Assembly (NCBI GenBank): GCA_014377915.1
Contig: JACMOT010000401.1
Coordinates: forward strand, 1-6,277
DNA: 6,277 nucleotides
Reading direction: 5' to 3'
From: Tardiphaga sp.
GTDB lineage: Bacteria; Pseudomonadota; Alphaproteobacteria; Rhizobiales; Xanthobacteraceae
The position numbers and the translations under genes are program-made. Below, piece after piece: positions 1 to 6,277 of the stretch; the first letter of the stretch is position 1; every line of letters begins with the position of its first letter. The notes under the pieces are model-generated. The model saw only the letters and a program-made list of their open reading frames with translations. It made no database searches and had not been told where the DNA came from.

Positions 1-2368
<2,368 letters not shown>

Positions 2369-2458
2369 AACGGGCAATTCCCCGGCGCATCAGGCGCGCC
2401 GCATCCGCGCGCGTATCGCCGGAACAGGCCGGGATCGAACGCCAATCAACTGACTTCG

Positions 2459-2473
2459 GGACATAGGTAGAAC
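2459..2473. promoter_or_regulatory. Degenerate SOS (LexA) box candidate upstream of uvrA
   Basis: The plus strand reads GGAC, seven bases (ATAGGTA), then GAAC. This matches the alphaproteobacterial LexA direct repeat GAAC-N7-GAAC at 7 of 8 fixed positions. It lies about 91 bp upstream of the uvrA start, where an operator could sit. uvrA is a common SOS gene, which supports the call. A one-mismatch hit in a region this size has roughly a one-in-six chance of arising at random, and I see no convincing -35/-10 pair around it, so this is tentative. Confidence 0.35.
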
Positions 2474-2551
2474 GGCACGGGATTTCCAGTCCCCGGCGAA
2501 AATCATCAACCGATTGTTGGCTATTGGATGGCAGTGCTAGCCAGATACAGC

Positions 2552-2578
2552 AAAAGGCCGGCGTATACGCCGGCCTTT
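2552..2578 (-). terminator. Rho-independent terminator of the outer-membrane protein gene
   Basis: A perfect 26-bp palindrome (2553-2578, arms AAAGGCCGGCGTA and its complement) starts 25 bp past the stop codon of the outer-membrane protein gene. On the minus strand the stem runs into TTTT (2555-2552) followed by GC. It isolates that gene from uvrA downstream on the same strand. The A/T ends are nearly symmetric, but no plus-strand gene ends here. Confidence 0.8.
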
Positions 2579-2602
2579 GTCAATTCATCGCTGCCGGAAA
2601 GC

Positions 2603-3355
2603 TCAGTATTTGGCGATAACCGGTCCGCCCCAACGGTAATTTATGCGGGCTGTAATGAGGTCCACATCGCCACTGTCCCGATAGGGCGCATTTGCTGTGC
2701 TGGTGGTGCTGGTGGAAATCACGGTCCGTGCGCCGGTGAATATATGGTCGTATTCTAAAGCCACCGACCAATTTGGAGTAAAGCCGTATTCGAGGCCAGC
2801 GCCCACCGTCCCGCTCCAGTGATTGTTGTCGCTGGAGGTTCCTGTCACGAAGCCTGCATCCGCCGGCCGCAGACTTACAAACTCATATTTATTGCTGGTG
2901 ATCGCCGCGCCGCCCTTCACATAGGCCAGCGTATTATTCCAAGCATAGCCGATTTGCCCTGTGAATAATCCGAAAGCATCCAGCTTTGAGTTGGCATTGA
3001 TCTGACCAGCCGAGAAGGCATTTACATTGCCACCTTTCAGATCAGCCCAATCGCCTTGCGCTTCAAGGCCAAATACCCAGGCGCTGGATTGCCAGCGATA
3101 GCCGATCTGACCGCCTGCAACTGCTCCGTCAGCATCGTGACAACCGACATCGGCGGCCGGGGTGACGCGATCGCGGCAATCACGCTGTGTTCCATAACCG
3201 CCATTGGCGCCGATGTAGAAGCCGGACCAGTTATAATATGCCGCTACGATCGGTGGCGCCTTGGTATATGGTCGGGCAGCCAGATCGGCGGCGGAAGCGG
3301 ACGTCGCGACACTCAAAGCGGCGAGTGCGACAGATCCAAGCAAAAAGCTTTTCAT
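2603..3355 (-). CDS. Outer-membrane beta-barrel protein (Omp25/OmpA-like porin-family type)
   Basis: A 250-residue secreted protein predicted to form a small beta-barrel in the outer membrane. Residues 1-22 form a Sec signal peptide (MKSFLLGSVALAALSVA, then SASA before ADLAA). The mature start ADLAARPYTKAPP, the first strand NWSGFYIGANGGYG (42-55) and the end NYRWGGPVIAKY are typical of the rhizobial Omp25/Omp31-like family. The C-terminal aromatic residue fits a BAM recognition signal. Alternating strands with Gly/Asn/Asp-rich turns continue throughout. C60 and C72 could form a loop disulfide. The ATG has a good site, GGGGAGA at 3361-3367 (minus strand), with 5-nt spacing. The gene looks lower in GC than its neighbours uvrA and ssb. 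Members serve structural or surface roles; transport by this one is unproven, so 'porin' is only a family label. It has its own terminator and sits between uvrA and ssb. Confidence 0.9.
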   Translation of the reverse strand: MKSFLLGSVALAALSVATSASAADLAARPYTKAPPIVAAYYNWSGFYIGANGGYGTQRDCRDRVTPAADVGCHDADGAVAGGQIGYRWQSSAWVFGLEAQGDWADLKGGNVNAFSAGQINANSKLDAFGLFTGQIGYAWNNTLAYVKGGAAITSNKYEFVSLRPADAGFVTGTSSDNNHWSGTVGAGLEYGFTPNWSVALEYDHIFTGARTVISTSTTSTANAPYRDSGDVDLITARINYRWGGPVIAKY

Positions 3356-3360
3356 TGTTA

Positions 3361-3367
3361 TCTCCCC
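3361..3367 (-). promoter_or_regulatory. Ribosome binding site of the outer-membrane protein gene
   Basis: The minus strand reads GGGGAGA, five bases upstream of the ATG at 3353-3355. This is the strongest Shine-Dalgarno match near the signal-peptide start and fixes that start. Confidence 0.75.
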
Positions 3368-3372
3368 ATTGG

Positions 3373-3395
3373 AATACCTGAGTCATACAGGTATT
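3373..3395 (-). promoter_or_regulatory. Inverted repeat in the 5' leader of the outer-membrane protein gene
   Basis: Perfect 8-bp arms, AATACCTG and CAGGTATT, enclose a 7-base centre. The element ends 17 bp before the start codon and 5 bp before the ribosome binding site. It could be a repressor operator, or an mRNA hairpin that stabilises the transcript or tunes translation. No trans-acting factor is identifiable from the window. Confidence 0.5.
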
Positions 3396-3404
3396 TTACC
3401 CTCA

Positions 3405-3420
3405 AGGCTGTTGCCAGCCT
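3405..3420. repeat. Tight hairpin overlapping a 12-bp direct repeat
   Basis: AGGCTG and CAGCCT arms enclose a four-base loop, TTGC on the plus strand and GCAA (a GNRA tetraloop in RNA) on the minus strand. The core CTGTTGCCAGCC (3408-3419) recurs at 3479-3490. The hairpin lies 50-65 bp upstream of the outer-membrane protein start, in its leader or promoter. Confidence 0.45.
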
Positions 3421-3490
3421 GCAACATCACGTGAGATTTGCGTGTGTTGCGAGAACATACACGCGGTTTTTTCGCCGACTGTTGCCAGCC
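3408..3490. repeat. Pair of 12-bp direct repeats in the upstream region of the outer-membrane protein gene
   Basis: CTGTTGCCAGCC occurs at 3408-3419 and again at 3479-3490, a period of 71 bp. An exact 12-mer repeated within one 364-bp intergenic region is unlikely by chance. The placement upstream of the minus-strand gene suggests paired protein-binding sites, but function is unknown. Confidence 0.5.
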
Positions 3491-3543
3491 ATCGCAGCAA
3501 GTTCGGGTTTGGTGGGTTTTGAAAAAGGGAGGCCAAAATAGCC

Positions 3544-3572
3544 TTTTCAAAAGAACAAAAATAGAACATAAT
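3544..3572 (+). promoter_or_regulatory. Candidate SOS-controlled promoter of ssb
   Basis: A -35-like TTTTCA (3544-3549) is separated by exactly 17 bp from a -10-like CATAAT (3567-3572). The spacer contains the perfect LexA direct repeat. Transcription would begin near 3579, giving an mRNA leader of about 140 nt before the ssb ATG. Each hexamer matches consensus only partly (4/6 and 5/6), so the SOS box carries much of the support. Confidence 0.5.
3553..3567. promoter_or_regulatory. LexA/SOS box, GAAC-N7-GAAC
   Basis: The plus strand reads GAACAAAAATAGAAC, an exact match to the alphaproteobacterial LexA direct repeat GAAC-N7-GAAC (GTTC-N7-GTTC on the other strand). It sits between the -35 and -10 elements of a candidate ssb promoter, where bound LexA would block RNA polymerase. 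It could also affect the divergent outer-membrane protein gene, whose start is about 200 bp away. A chance exact match in the window's roughly 1 kb of intergenic DNA is on the order of a few percent. Confidence 0.75.
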
Positions 3573-3680
3573 AGAGTATGATCTCGTGGATAACCCTTTG
3601 ATCACGGGCCGCGCGCGGCATGGACCGTATAGGGTCAAACCAGCGGCGGTTGCGCGCGGGCCCATCGGCCGGCGCCAACG

Positions 3681-3692
3681 GCCAATCAACTG
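3681..3692 (+). repeat. Second copy of a 12-bp direct repeat (first copy 2441-2452)
   Basis: GCCAATCAACTG is present in the same orientation at 2441-2452, between uvrA and the outer-membrane protein gene, and at 3681-3692, just before ssb. The two copies bracket a segment of about 1.24 kb holding the outer-membrane protein gene. It may be a footprint of rearrangement, a shared binding site, or coincidence. Confidence 0.4.
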
Positions 3693-3719
3693 TTTCAGTA
3701 TCAAGCGTGGAGAGCGGCG

Positions 3720-4241
3720 ATGGCGGGAAGCGTCAACAAGGTGATTTTGGTTGGAAATCTCGGCAAGGACCCGGAAGTGCGGCGGATGCAGAACGGCAAT
3801 CCGGTCGTCAATCTGACCATTGCGACCTCGGACACCTGGCGTGACAAGGCGACCGGCGAGCGCAAGGAAAAGACCGAATGGCACCGCGTCGTCATCTTCA
3901 ATGAAGGTCTGGCGAAGGTCGCCGAGCAATATCTGAAGAAGGGCGCCAAGGTCTATATCGAGGGCGCGTTGCAGACCCGCAAATGGACCGACCCGCAGGG
4001 TGTCGAGAAATACTCCACCGAAGTGGTGCTGCAGGGCTTCAACTCGACGATGACCATGCTGGACGGCAAAGGTGGCGGCGGCGCAGGTGCCGGTGGCGGC
4101 GACAGCTATGGCGGCGACATGGGTGGCGACTTTGGCGCCAGCAGCCCGTCCAGCGCGCCACCGCGTCGCGTCGCGGCATCGGCTCCGGCCGGCGGTGGCG
4201 GCGGCCGTGGCAGCGATATGGATGACGACATTCCGTTCTGA
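3720..4241 (+). CDS. ssb: Single-stranded DNA-binding protein
   Basis: SSB coats and protects single-stranded DNA during replication, recombination and repair, and recruits partner proteins through its acidic tail; it acts as a tetramer. The 173-residue product begins [21 protein letters not shown]. The OB-fold spans about residues 4-115, with the DNA-stacking aromatics W39, W53, F59 and W88 matching E. coli W40, W54, F60 and W88. A low-complexity Gly/Ala/Ser linker follows (about 119-165), and the protein ends in DMDDDIPF, the conserved partner-binding tip. Its length equals the typical alphaproteobacterial SSB. The ATG follows GGAGAG (3709-3714) with a 5-nt spacer. The gene is preceded by a candidate SOS promoter, followed by a strong terminator, and so probably monocistronic. 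It lies divergent from uvrA. Confidence 0.98.
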   Translation: MAGSVNKVILVGNLGKDPEVRRMQNGNPVVNLTIATSDTWRDKATGERKEKTEWHRVVIFNEGLAKVAEQYLKKGAKVYIEGALQTRKWTDPQGVEKYSTEVVLQGFNSTMTMLDGKGGGGAGAGGGDSYGGDMGGDFGASSPSSAPPRRVAASAPAGGGGGRGSDMDDDIPF

Positions 4242-4264
4242 TCGTCCAACGCAGCTTATTGCAA

Positions 4265-4298
4265 CAAACACCGGCGCCTGGCGCCGGTGTTTGCTTTT
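4265..4298 (+). terminator. Rho-independent terminator of ssb
   Basis: A 14-bp perfect stem (4265-4278 paired with 4280-4293, arm CAAACACCGGCGCC) is followed at once by C and TTTT (4295-4298). It begins 23 bp after the ssb stop codon. The drawn loop is one base; in practice two or so pairs at the tip would open. It separates ssb from the next plus-strand gene. Confidence 0.9.
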
Positions 4299-4330
4299 AT
4301 GCGCCGTTCAACGAGGTGACGCGAAGAAAC

Positions 4331-4359
4331 TTGACAGCGGAAAGATTGATGTAAATAAC
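4331..4359 (+). promoter_or_regulatory. Promoter of the DUF2306-like gene
   Basis: A consensus -35 TTGACA (4331-4336) is followed after 17 bp by AATAAC (4354-4359), a 4/6 match to the -10. Transcription would start near 4366, leaving a leader of about 33 nt. The -10 lies in the centre of a long palindrome, so the promoter appears to be repressible. Confidence 0.6.
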
Positions 4360-4370
4360 ATTTACATCAA
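4346..4370. promoter_or_regulatory. 25-bp palindromic operator over the DUF2306-like promoter
   Basis: Perfect 11-bp arms (TTGATGTAAAT and its complement) surround a 3-bp AAC centre. The element covers the -10 and the predicted start site, a typical place for a dimeric repressor. The size and TGTAAA/TTTACA half-sites fit a TetR- or GntR-type regulator, but none is encoded in the window. Outer segments AAAGAT (4341-4346) and ATCTTT (4375-4380) add a second, asymmetric layer of complementarity. Confidence 0.7.
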
Positions 4371-4398
4371 GTCGATCTTTTTCGTTGGGGGAGTCTTC

Positions 4399-4803
4399 AT
4401 GTCGCTGCAGCCATTACTCGACGCGGTGGCGCCCGTTCCGCTTCACGCCATGGCGGCCATCGCCGCTTTCGTGCTGGGCGTGGTGCAATTGCTGGCACCG
4501 AAAGGGACGCTGCCGCATCGCGTGCTTGGCTGGATCTGGGTGGGGCTGCTGCTGACCGTGGCGATCAGCTCGTTCTGGATCCACGGCCACAGCTTCCGCC
4601 TCTGGCGCCAGTGGAGCCCGATTCACCTGCTGTCGATCTTCACCCCGGTGATGCTGGTGATCGGCGTGATCATGGCGCGCCGGCATCACGTCAGGGCGCA
4701 TGCCATCATCATGAGTTCGATTTTTGCCGGAGCGCTGGCCATCGCCGGCCTGTTCACGCTGGTGCCGGGCCGGATCATGCACGCCGTCGTCTTCGGGCCA
4801 TGA
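4399..4803 (+). CDS. DUF2306-like four-helix integral membrane protein
   Basis: A 134-residue hydrophobic protein of the inner membrane with no known reaction. Four membrane segments are predicted at about residues 13-33, 43-61, 75-93 and 104-122. Motifs resembling the DUF2306 family are visible: PLHAMAAIAAFVLGVVQLLAPKG, written here as the H16 to G36 stretch, then LPHRVLGWIWVG (38-49), SPIHLLSIFTPV (73-84), and an Arg/His-rich loop RRHHVRAH (94-101). Histidines H16, H40, H62, H64, H76 and H128 lie in or near the membrane segments; haem or metal binding is conceivable but not shown. The ATG at 4399 is chosen because GGGGGAG (4387-4393) precedes it by 5 nt and the hydrophobic family-like sequence starts there; the frame is open further upstream only as a shadow of ssb. 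It is transcribed alone from an apparently repressed promoter. Confidence 0.8.
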   Translation: MSLQPLLDAVAPVPLHAMAAIAAFVLGVVQLLAPKGTLPHRVLGWIWVGLLLTVAISSFWIHGHSFRLWRQWSPIHLLSIFTPVMLVIGVIMARRHHVRAHAIIMSSIFAGALAIAGLFTLVPGRIMHAVVFGP

Positions 4804-4812
4804 TCGAGAGGC

Positions 4813-4842
4813 GGCCCGCGTCGGCATCGGCGACCGCGGGCC
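4813..4842. terminator. GC-rich hairpin between convergent genes
   Basis: GGCCCGCG (4813-4820) pairs with CGCGGGCC (4835-4842); a further TCG/CGA pairing is possible past a one-base bulge. It fills the 50-bp gap between the DUF2306-like and DUF1127 genes, where a shared terminator is expected. There is no T-tract on either strand, so it may instead be a 3'-end stabiliser or a Rho-assisted site. Confidence 0.4.
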
Positions 4843-4853
4843 CTCGTGGCGCA

Positions 4854-5249
4854 TCACGTCCCCGAATGCATCCACAGCCCCGTCGTGCCGTTCTTCAGTC
4901 TGTCCAGGCTCCGGTGAGCGGTGATGTATTCGATGTCAGCACGCGTCAATCCGATATCTGTCAGCTCTCTTTCGCTGAGCCGATACAATGCGATGCGCAT
5001 TCTTTGGCGTTGTCGCCGCTCCTGCGACCCGCGCCAGTACCGCTTGAGAATAGTCAGGATCGTCCGCGTCTCCGGGGCCCGCGACGCGGCAGCCGTGTTT
5101 TCCGGAACGGCATGCGTTGCGAGGACGGCATCCGGGCTGGCCGCTGCGAGAACGTTGTCGGCGGCGACGGTCATGAACGCGGCGGAGCGGCCAAGTGCTG
5201 CGACTTCACTCCCGGTTTGGGATGCAAGGTTGGGCTTCTGCGGTGACAT
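4854..5249 (-). CDS. DUF1127 domain-containing protein
   Basis: A 131-residue soluble protein with a C-terminal DUF1127 module. The first 60 residues are rich in Ala, Ser, Thr and Pro and look disordered. Residues 64-72 (ILTILKRYW) lead into an Arg/Gln-rich stretch (73-85), then the family core LSERELTDIGLTRADIEYI (91-109), followed by a short tail ending WMHSGT. Short DUF1127 proteins of rhizobia and relatives have been linked to RNA turnover and to phosphate or carbon metabolism; the role of this longer type is unknown. The ATG at 5247-5249 is preferred over one 39 bp upstream because AGGAG (5256-5260, minus strand) lies 6 nt before it. It converges with the DUF2306-like gene. A minus-strand terminator stands about 40 bp upstream of its start, so expression may depend on read-through. 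Confidence 0.8.
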   Translation of the reverse strand: MSPQKPNLASQTGSEVAALGRSAAFMTVAADNVLAAASPDAVLATHAVPENTAAASRAPETRTILTILKRYWRGSQERRQRQRMRIALYRLSERELTDIGLTRADIEYITAHRSLDRLKNGTTGLWMHSGT

Positions 5250-5290
5250 CGGATGCTCCTGCTGTTGCGCACGGCAGGCAGGGGCCAAAC

Positions 5291-5320
5291 AAAAGGCCTC
5301 GCCCGATGCCGGCGAGGCCT
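5291..5320 (-). terminator. Rho-independent terminator upstream of the DUF1127 gene
   Basis: Perfect 10-bp arms (AGGCCTCGCC at 5294-5303 and its complement at 5311-5320) enclose a 7-base loop. Read on the minus strand the stem runs into TTTTGTTT, the expected U-tract. On the plus strand no T-run follows directly. It lies 28 bp past the stop of a small minus-strand ORF and 41 bp before the DUF1127 start, so it ends a short upstream transcript or acts as an attenuator. Confidence 0.75.
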
Positions 5321-5347
5321 GATGAAGAGATCGTTTTGGTCGACTTC

Positions 5348-5425
5348 CTAGCGCACGATTCCTTCCACGGCCCAGCCTGAGCGGGACATGTTTTTACGGG
5401 CGGAGTAATGCGCTGATGAAGTCAT
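5348..5425 (-). CDS. Small ORF, 25 residues, possible leader peptide or small protein
   Basis: Not recognised. The ATG at 5423-5425 opens a 25-codon frame ending in TAG (5348-5350); the peptide starts MTSSAHYSARKNM and ends SGWAVEGIVR. It is basic, has one Trp and no membrane segment. The frame is open further upstream to an ATG at 5483-5485 (45 residues), but that added part is AT-rich and looks like promoter DNA. A -35-like TTGATA (5455-5460) and TACCAG (5432-5437), 17 bp apart, place a start site at or next to the ATG, so the message could be leaderless; no Shine-Dalgarno is visible. A convincing terminator follows. It might be a leader peptide for the DUF1127 gene, an independent small protein, or a chance frame inside a small RNA. 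Confidence 0.35.
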   Translation of the reverse strand: MTSSAHYSARKNMSRSGWAVEGIVR

Positions 5426-5431
5426 GGCATT

Positions 5432-5460
5432 CTGGTACCACAAAGGGTGTAAGATATCAA
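5432..5460 (-). promoter_or_regulatory. Candidate promoter for the minus-strand small transcript
   Basis: On the minus strand TTGATA (5460-5455) and TACCAG (5437-5432) are separated by 17 bp, with TGG before the -10 as in an extended -10. The -35 matches consensus at 5 of 6 positions if scored as TTGAtA; the -10 matches at only 3. The match is modest, supported by the terminator about 110 bp downstream on the same strand. Confidence 0.35.
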
Positions 5461-5462
5461 GA

Positions 5463-5486
5463 GATGTAATGATGCATAGATACATC
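5463..5486. promoter_or_regulatory. Dyad-symmetric element, GATGTA-N3-ATGCAT-N3-TACATC
   Basis: Outer arms GATGTA (5463-5468) and TACATC (5481-5486) share their exact centre with the inner palindrome ATGCAT (5472-5477). It lies beside the candidate -35 of the minus-strand small transcript and about 240 bp upstream of gyrA. The half-site GATGTAA also occurs in the operator of the DUF2306-like gene. Confidence 0.4.
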
Positions 5487-5514
5487 CTAAAGGAGATGTT
5501 CATAGGCTGCGGTT

Positions 5515-5530
5515 ACCGGTTCTAACTGGT
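5515..5530. repeat. Imperfect inverted repeat upstream of gyrA
   Basis: ACCGGTT and AACTGGT flank a two-base centre with one mismatch in seven pairs. A second inverted repeat, GGTCGTG (5548-5554) with CACGACC (5568-5574), follows. Both lie in the non-coding stretch before gyrA; no function can be assigned. Apart from these and the promoter below, I see nothing in 5531-5670. Confidence 0.3.
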
Positions 5531-5670
5531 TGCGATTCGGCTGATGTGGTCGTGCGATCCCTGCTCACACGACCGGACCGCCGAGGCGCGACAAACGAGT
5601 CTCGCCACTTCATGTAACCAATTGAAAAACAAGAGGGAAGAACGTGCGGCGCGGCCCTCGCAGGGGTGGC

Positions 5671-5697
5671 TTGAAGGCGCACGATGCGCTATATGAT
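5671..5697 (+). promoter_or_regulatory. Candidate gyrA promoter
   Basis: TTGAAG (5671-5676) and TATGAT (5692-5697) resemble -35 and -10 elements, the latter at 5 of 6 positions. The spacer is 15 bp, shorter than the usual 17. Transcription would start near 5704, leaving a leader of about 23 nt. A spacer that short can make a promoter sensitive to supercoiling, which would suit a gyrase gene, but this is inference. Confidence 0.4.
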
Positions 5698-5726
5698 TCC
5701 CAGCAGAACCTGACCGGAATTCATCC

Positions 5727-6277
5727 TTGGCCGATAGCGAAAACAAAAAGCCCGGGGAGCCGCCGGCGCCCTCGGATATCCGTCCCGTTTCCATTCTCGA
5801 TGAGATGAAACGCTCATATCTCGATTACGCCATGAGCGTGATCGTGGCGCGGGCGTTGCCGGATGCGCGTGACGGTCTGAAGCCTGTGCATCGCCGCATC
5901 CTGTTCGCGATGTACGAGAACGGTTTCGAGTGGAACAAGCCGTACCGCAAATCGGCGCGAACCGTCGGCGACGTGATCGGTAAGTATCATCCGCACGGCG
6001 ACCAGTCGGTCTATGACGCGATGGTGCGCATGGCGCAGACCTTCTCGATGCGTGTGCCGCTGATCGACGGCCAGGGCAATTTCGGCTCGGTGGACGGCGA
6101 TGCGGCCGCTGCGATGCGATACACGGAATCCCGCCTCACCAAGATCGCGCAGTCGCTGATCGACGACATCGACAAGGACACCGTCGATTACCAGGACAAC
6201 TACGATGGCTCGTTCCGCGAGCCCCGGGTTCTGCCCGCGAAATTCCCGAACCTGCTGGTCAATGGCGCCGGTGGCAT
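5727..6277 (+). CDS. gyrA: DNA gyrase subunit A (N-terminal part, truncated by window end)
   Basis: GyrA cleaves and religates DNA in the A2B2 gyrase that introduces negative supercoils. The window holds about 183 of an expected 900-plus codons: the N-terminal winged-helix part of the breakage-reunion domain. Seen: [52 protein letters not shown], and [20 protein letters not shown] with catalytic Tyr132 (E. coli Y122) after Arg131. Gln93 replaces E. coli Ser83, while Asp97 keeps E. coli Asp87. The start is TTG at 5727: an in-frame TGA at 5694-5696 leaves no upstream ATG or GTG, and the next ATG (residue 27) would cut into conserved sequence. A weak GGAA (5716-5719) lies 7 nt before the TTG. 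No frameshift is seen. Confidence 0.97.
   Translation, partial: MADSENKKPGEPPAPSDIRPVSILDEMKRSYLDYAMSVIVARALPDARDGLKPVHRRILFAMYENGFEWNKPYRKSARTVGDVIGKYHPHGDQSVYDAMVRMAQTFSMRVPLIDGQGNFGSVDGDAAAAMRYTESRLTKIAQSLIDDIDKDTVDYQDNYDGSFREPRVLPAKFPNLLVNGAGG

Noticed and set aside
2416..2499. tRNA-like look: 7-bp ends TCGCCGG/CCGGCGA and a TTCGATC on the minus strand; GGTAGAAC followed by an anticodon-arm-like stem on the plus strand
   Set aside because: The arms do not fold into a consistent cloverleaf on either strand; the T-stem does not pair and the segments belong to opposite orientations.
3440..3472. Stem GCGTGT/ACACGC followed by TTTTTT on the plus strand, resembling a terminator
   Set aside because: The stem is only 6 bp with a 13-base loop, and no plus-strand gene lies upstream to be terminated.
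4069..4205. GGC-rich, repeat-like DNA in ssb
   Set aside because: It encodes the normal glycine-rich linker of SSB and is not an independent repeat element.
3402..4271. A 289-codon minus-strand frame across ssb and its upstream region
   Set aside because: It is antisense to the unmistakable ssb gene and crosses its terminator and promoter; composition follows the ssb shadow.
4414..5246. Frames opposite or overlapping the DUF2306-like and DUF1127 genes (4414-4875 minus, 4611-5246 plus)
   Set aside because: Low-complexity His/Arg/Pro-rich translations without a ribosome site, explained by the real genes in the other frames.
5500..5794. Two minus-strand frames of 60 and 90 codons upstream of and into gyrA
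   Set aside because: No ribosome site, no recognisable domain, and the longer one starts antisense inside gyrA.
5644..5808. A 54-codon GTG-started frame (site GAGGGA at 5633-5638) overlapping the gyrA start
   Set aside because: It contains the candidate gyrA -10, runs in another frame into conserved gyrA, and its later translation is a Pro/Arg-rich shadow; more likely chance.

Overview
The window comes from the chromosome of an alphaproteobacterium, most likely Bradyrhizobium, Rhodopseudomonas or a close relative (Nitrobacteraceae/Bradyrhizobiaceae). The evidence is high GC with strong GC3 bias, the UvrA N-terminus ([10 protein letters not shown]) and GyrA N-terminus ([20 protein letters not shown]), an outer-membrane barrel protein of the ADLAARPYTKAPP type, a DUF1127 protein, and a candidate LexA box of the alphaproteobacterial direct-repeat form GAAC-N7-GAAC. 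This placement is by recognition, not by a search.

Layout, left to right: uvrA (minus strand, 3' end outside the window); an intergenic stretch with a degenerate SOS-like box and a terminator; an outer-membrane beta-barrel gene (minus); a 364-bp divergent control region with repeats, a hairpin and a perfect SOS box inside a plausible sigma70-type promoter; ssb (plus) with a strong terminator; a small DUF2306-like membrane protein gene (plus) behind a TTGACA promoter overlapped by a 25-bp palindrome; a convergent DUF1127 gene (minus); a short unannotated ORF with its own promoter-like sequence and a minus-strand terminator just upstream of the DUF1127 gene; and gyrA (plus, TTG start), which runs off the right edge.

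Three of the genes serve DNA maintenance: UvrA (damage recognition in nucleotide excision repair), SSB (single-strand protection) and GyrA (DNA supercoiling). uvrA and ssb are divergent, as in E. coli and some rhizobia. Here a membrane-protein cassette of visibly lower GC lies between them, and each gene has its own candidate LexA site. The core genes are ordinary. The points worth a second look are regulatory: the split uvrA-ssb divergon with flanking 12-bp direct repeats, the palindromic operator of the DUF2306 gene, and the small-ORF/terminator/DUF1127 arrangement, which could be an attenuator or an independent small transcript. I found no CRISPR array, insertion sequence, tRNA, rRNA or defence system.
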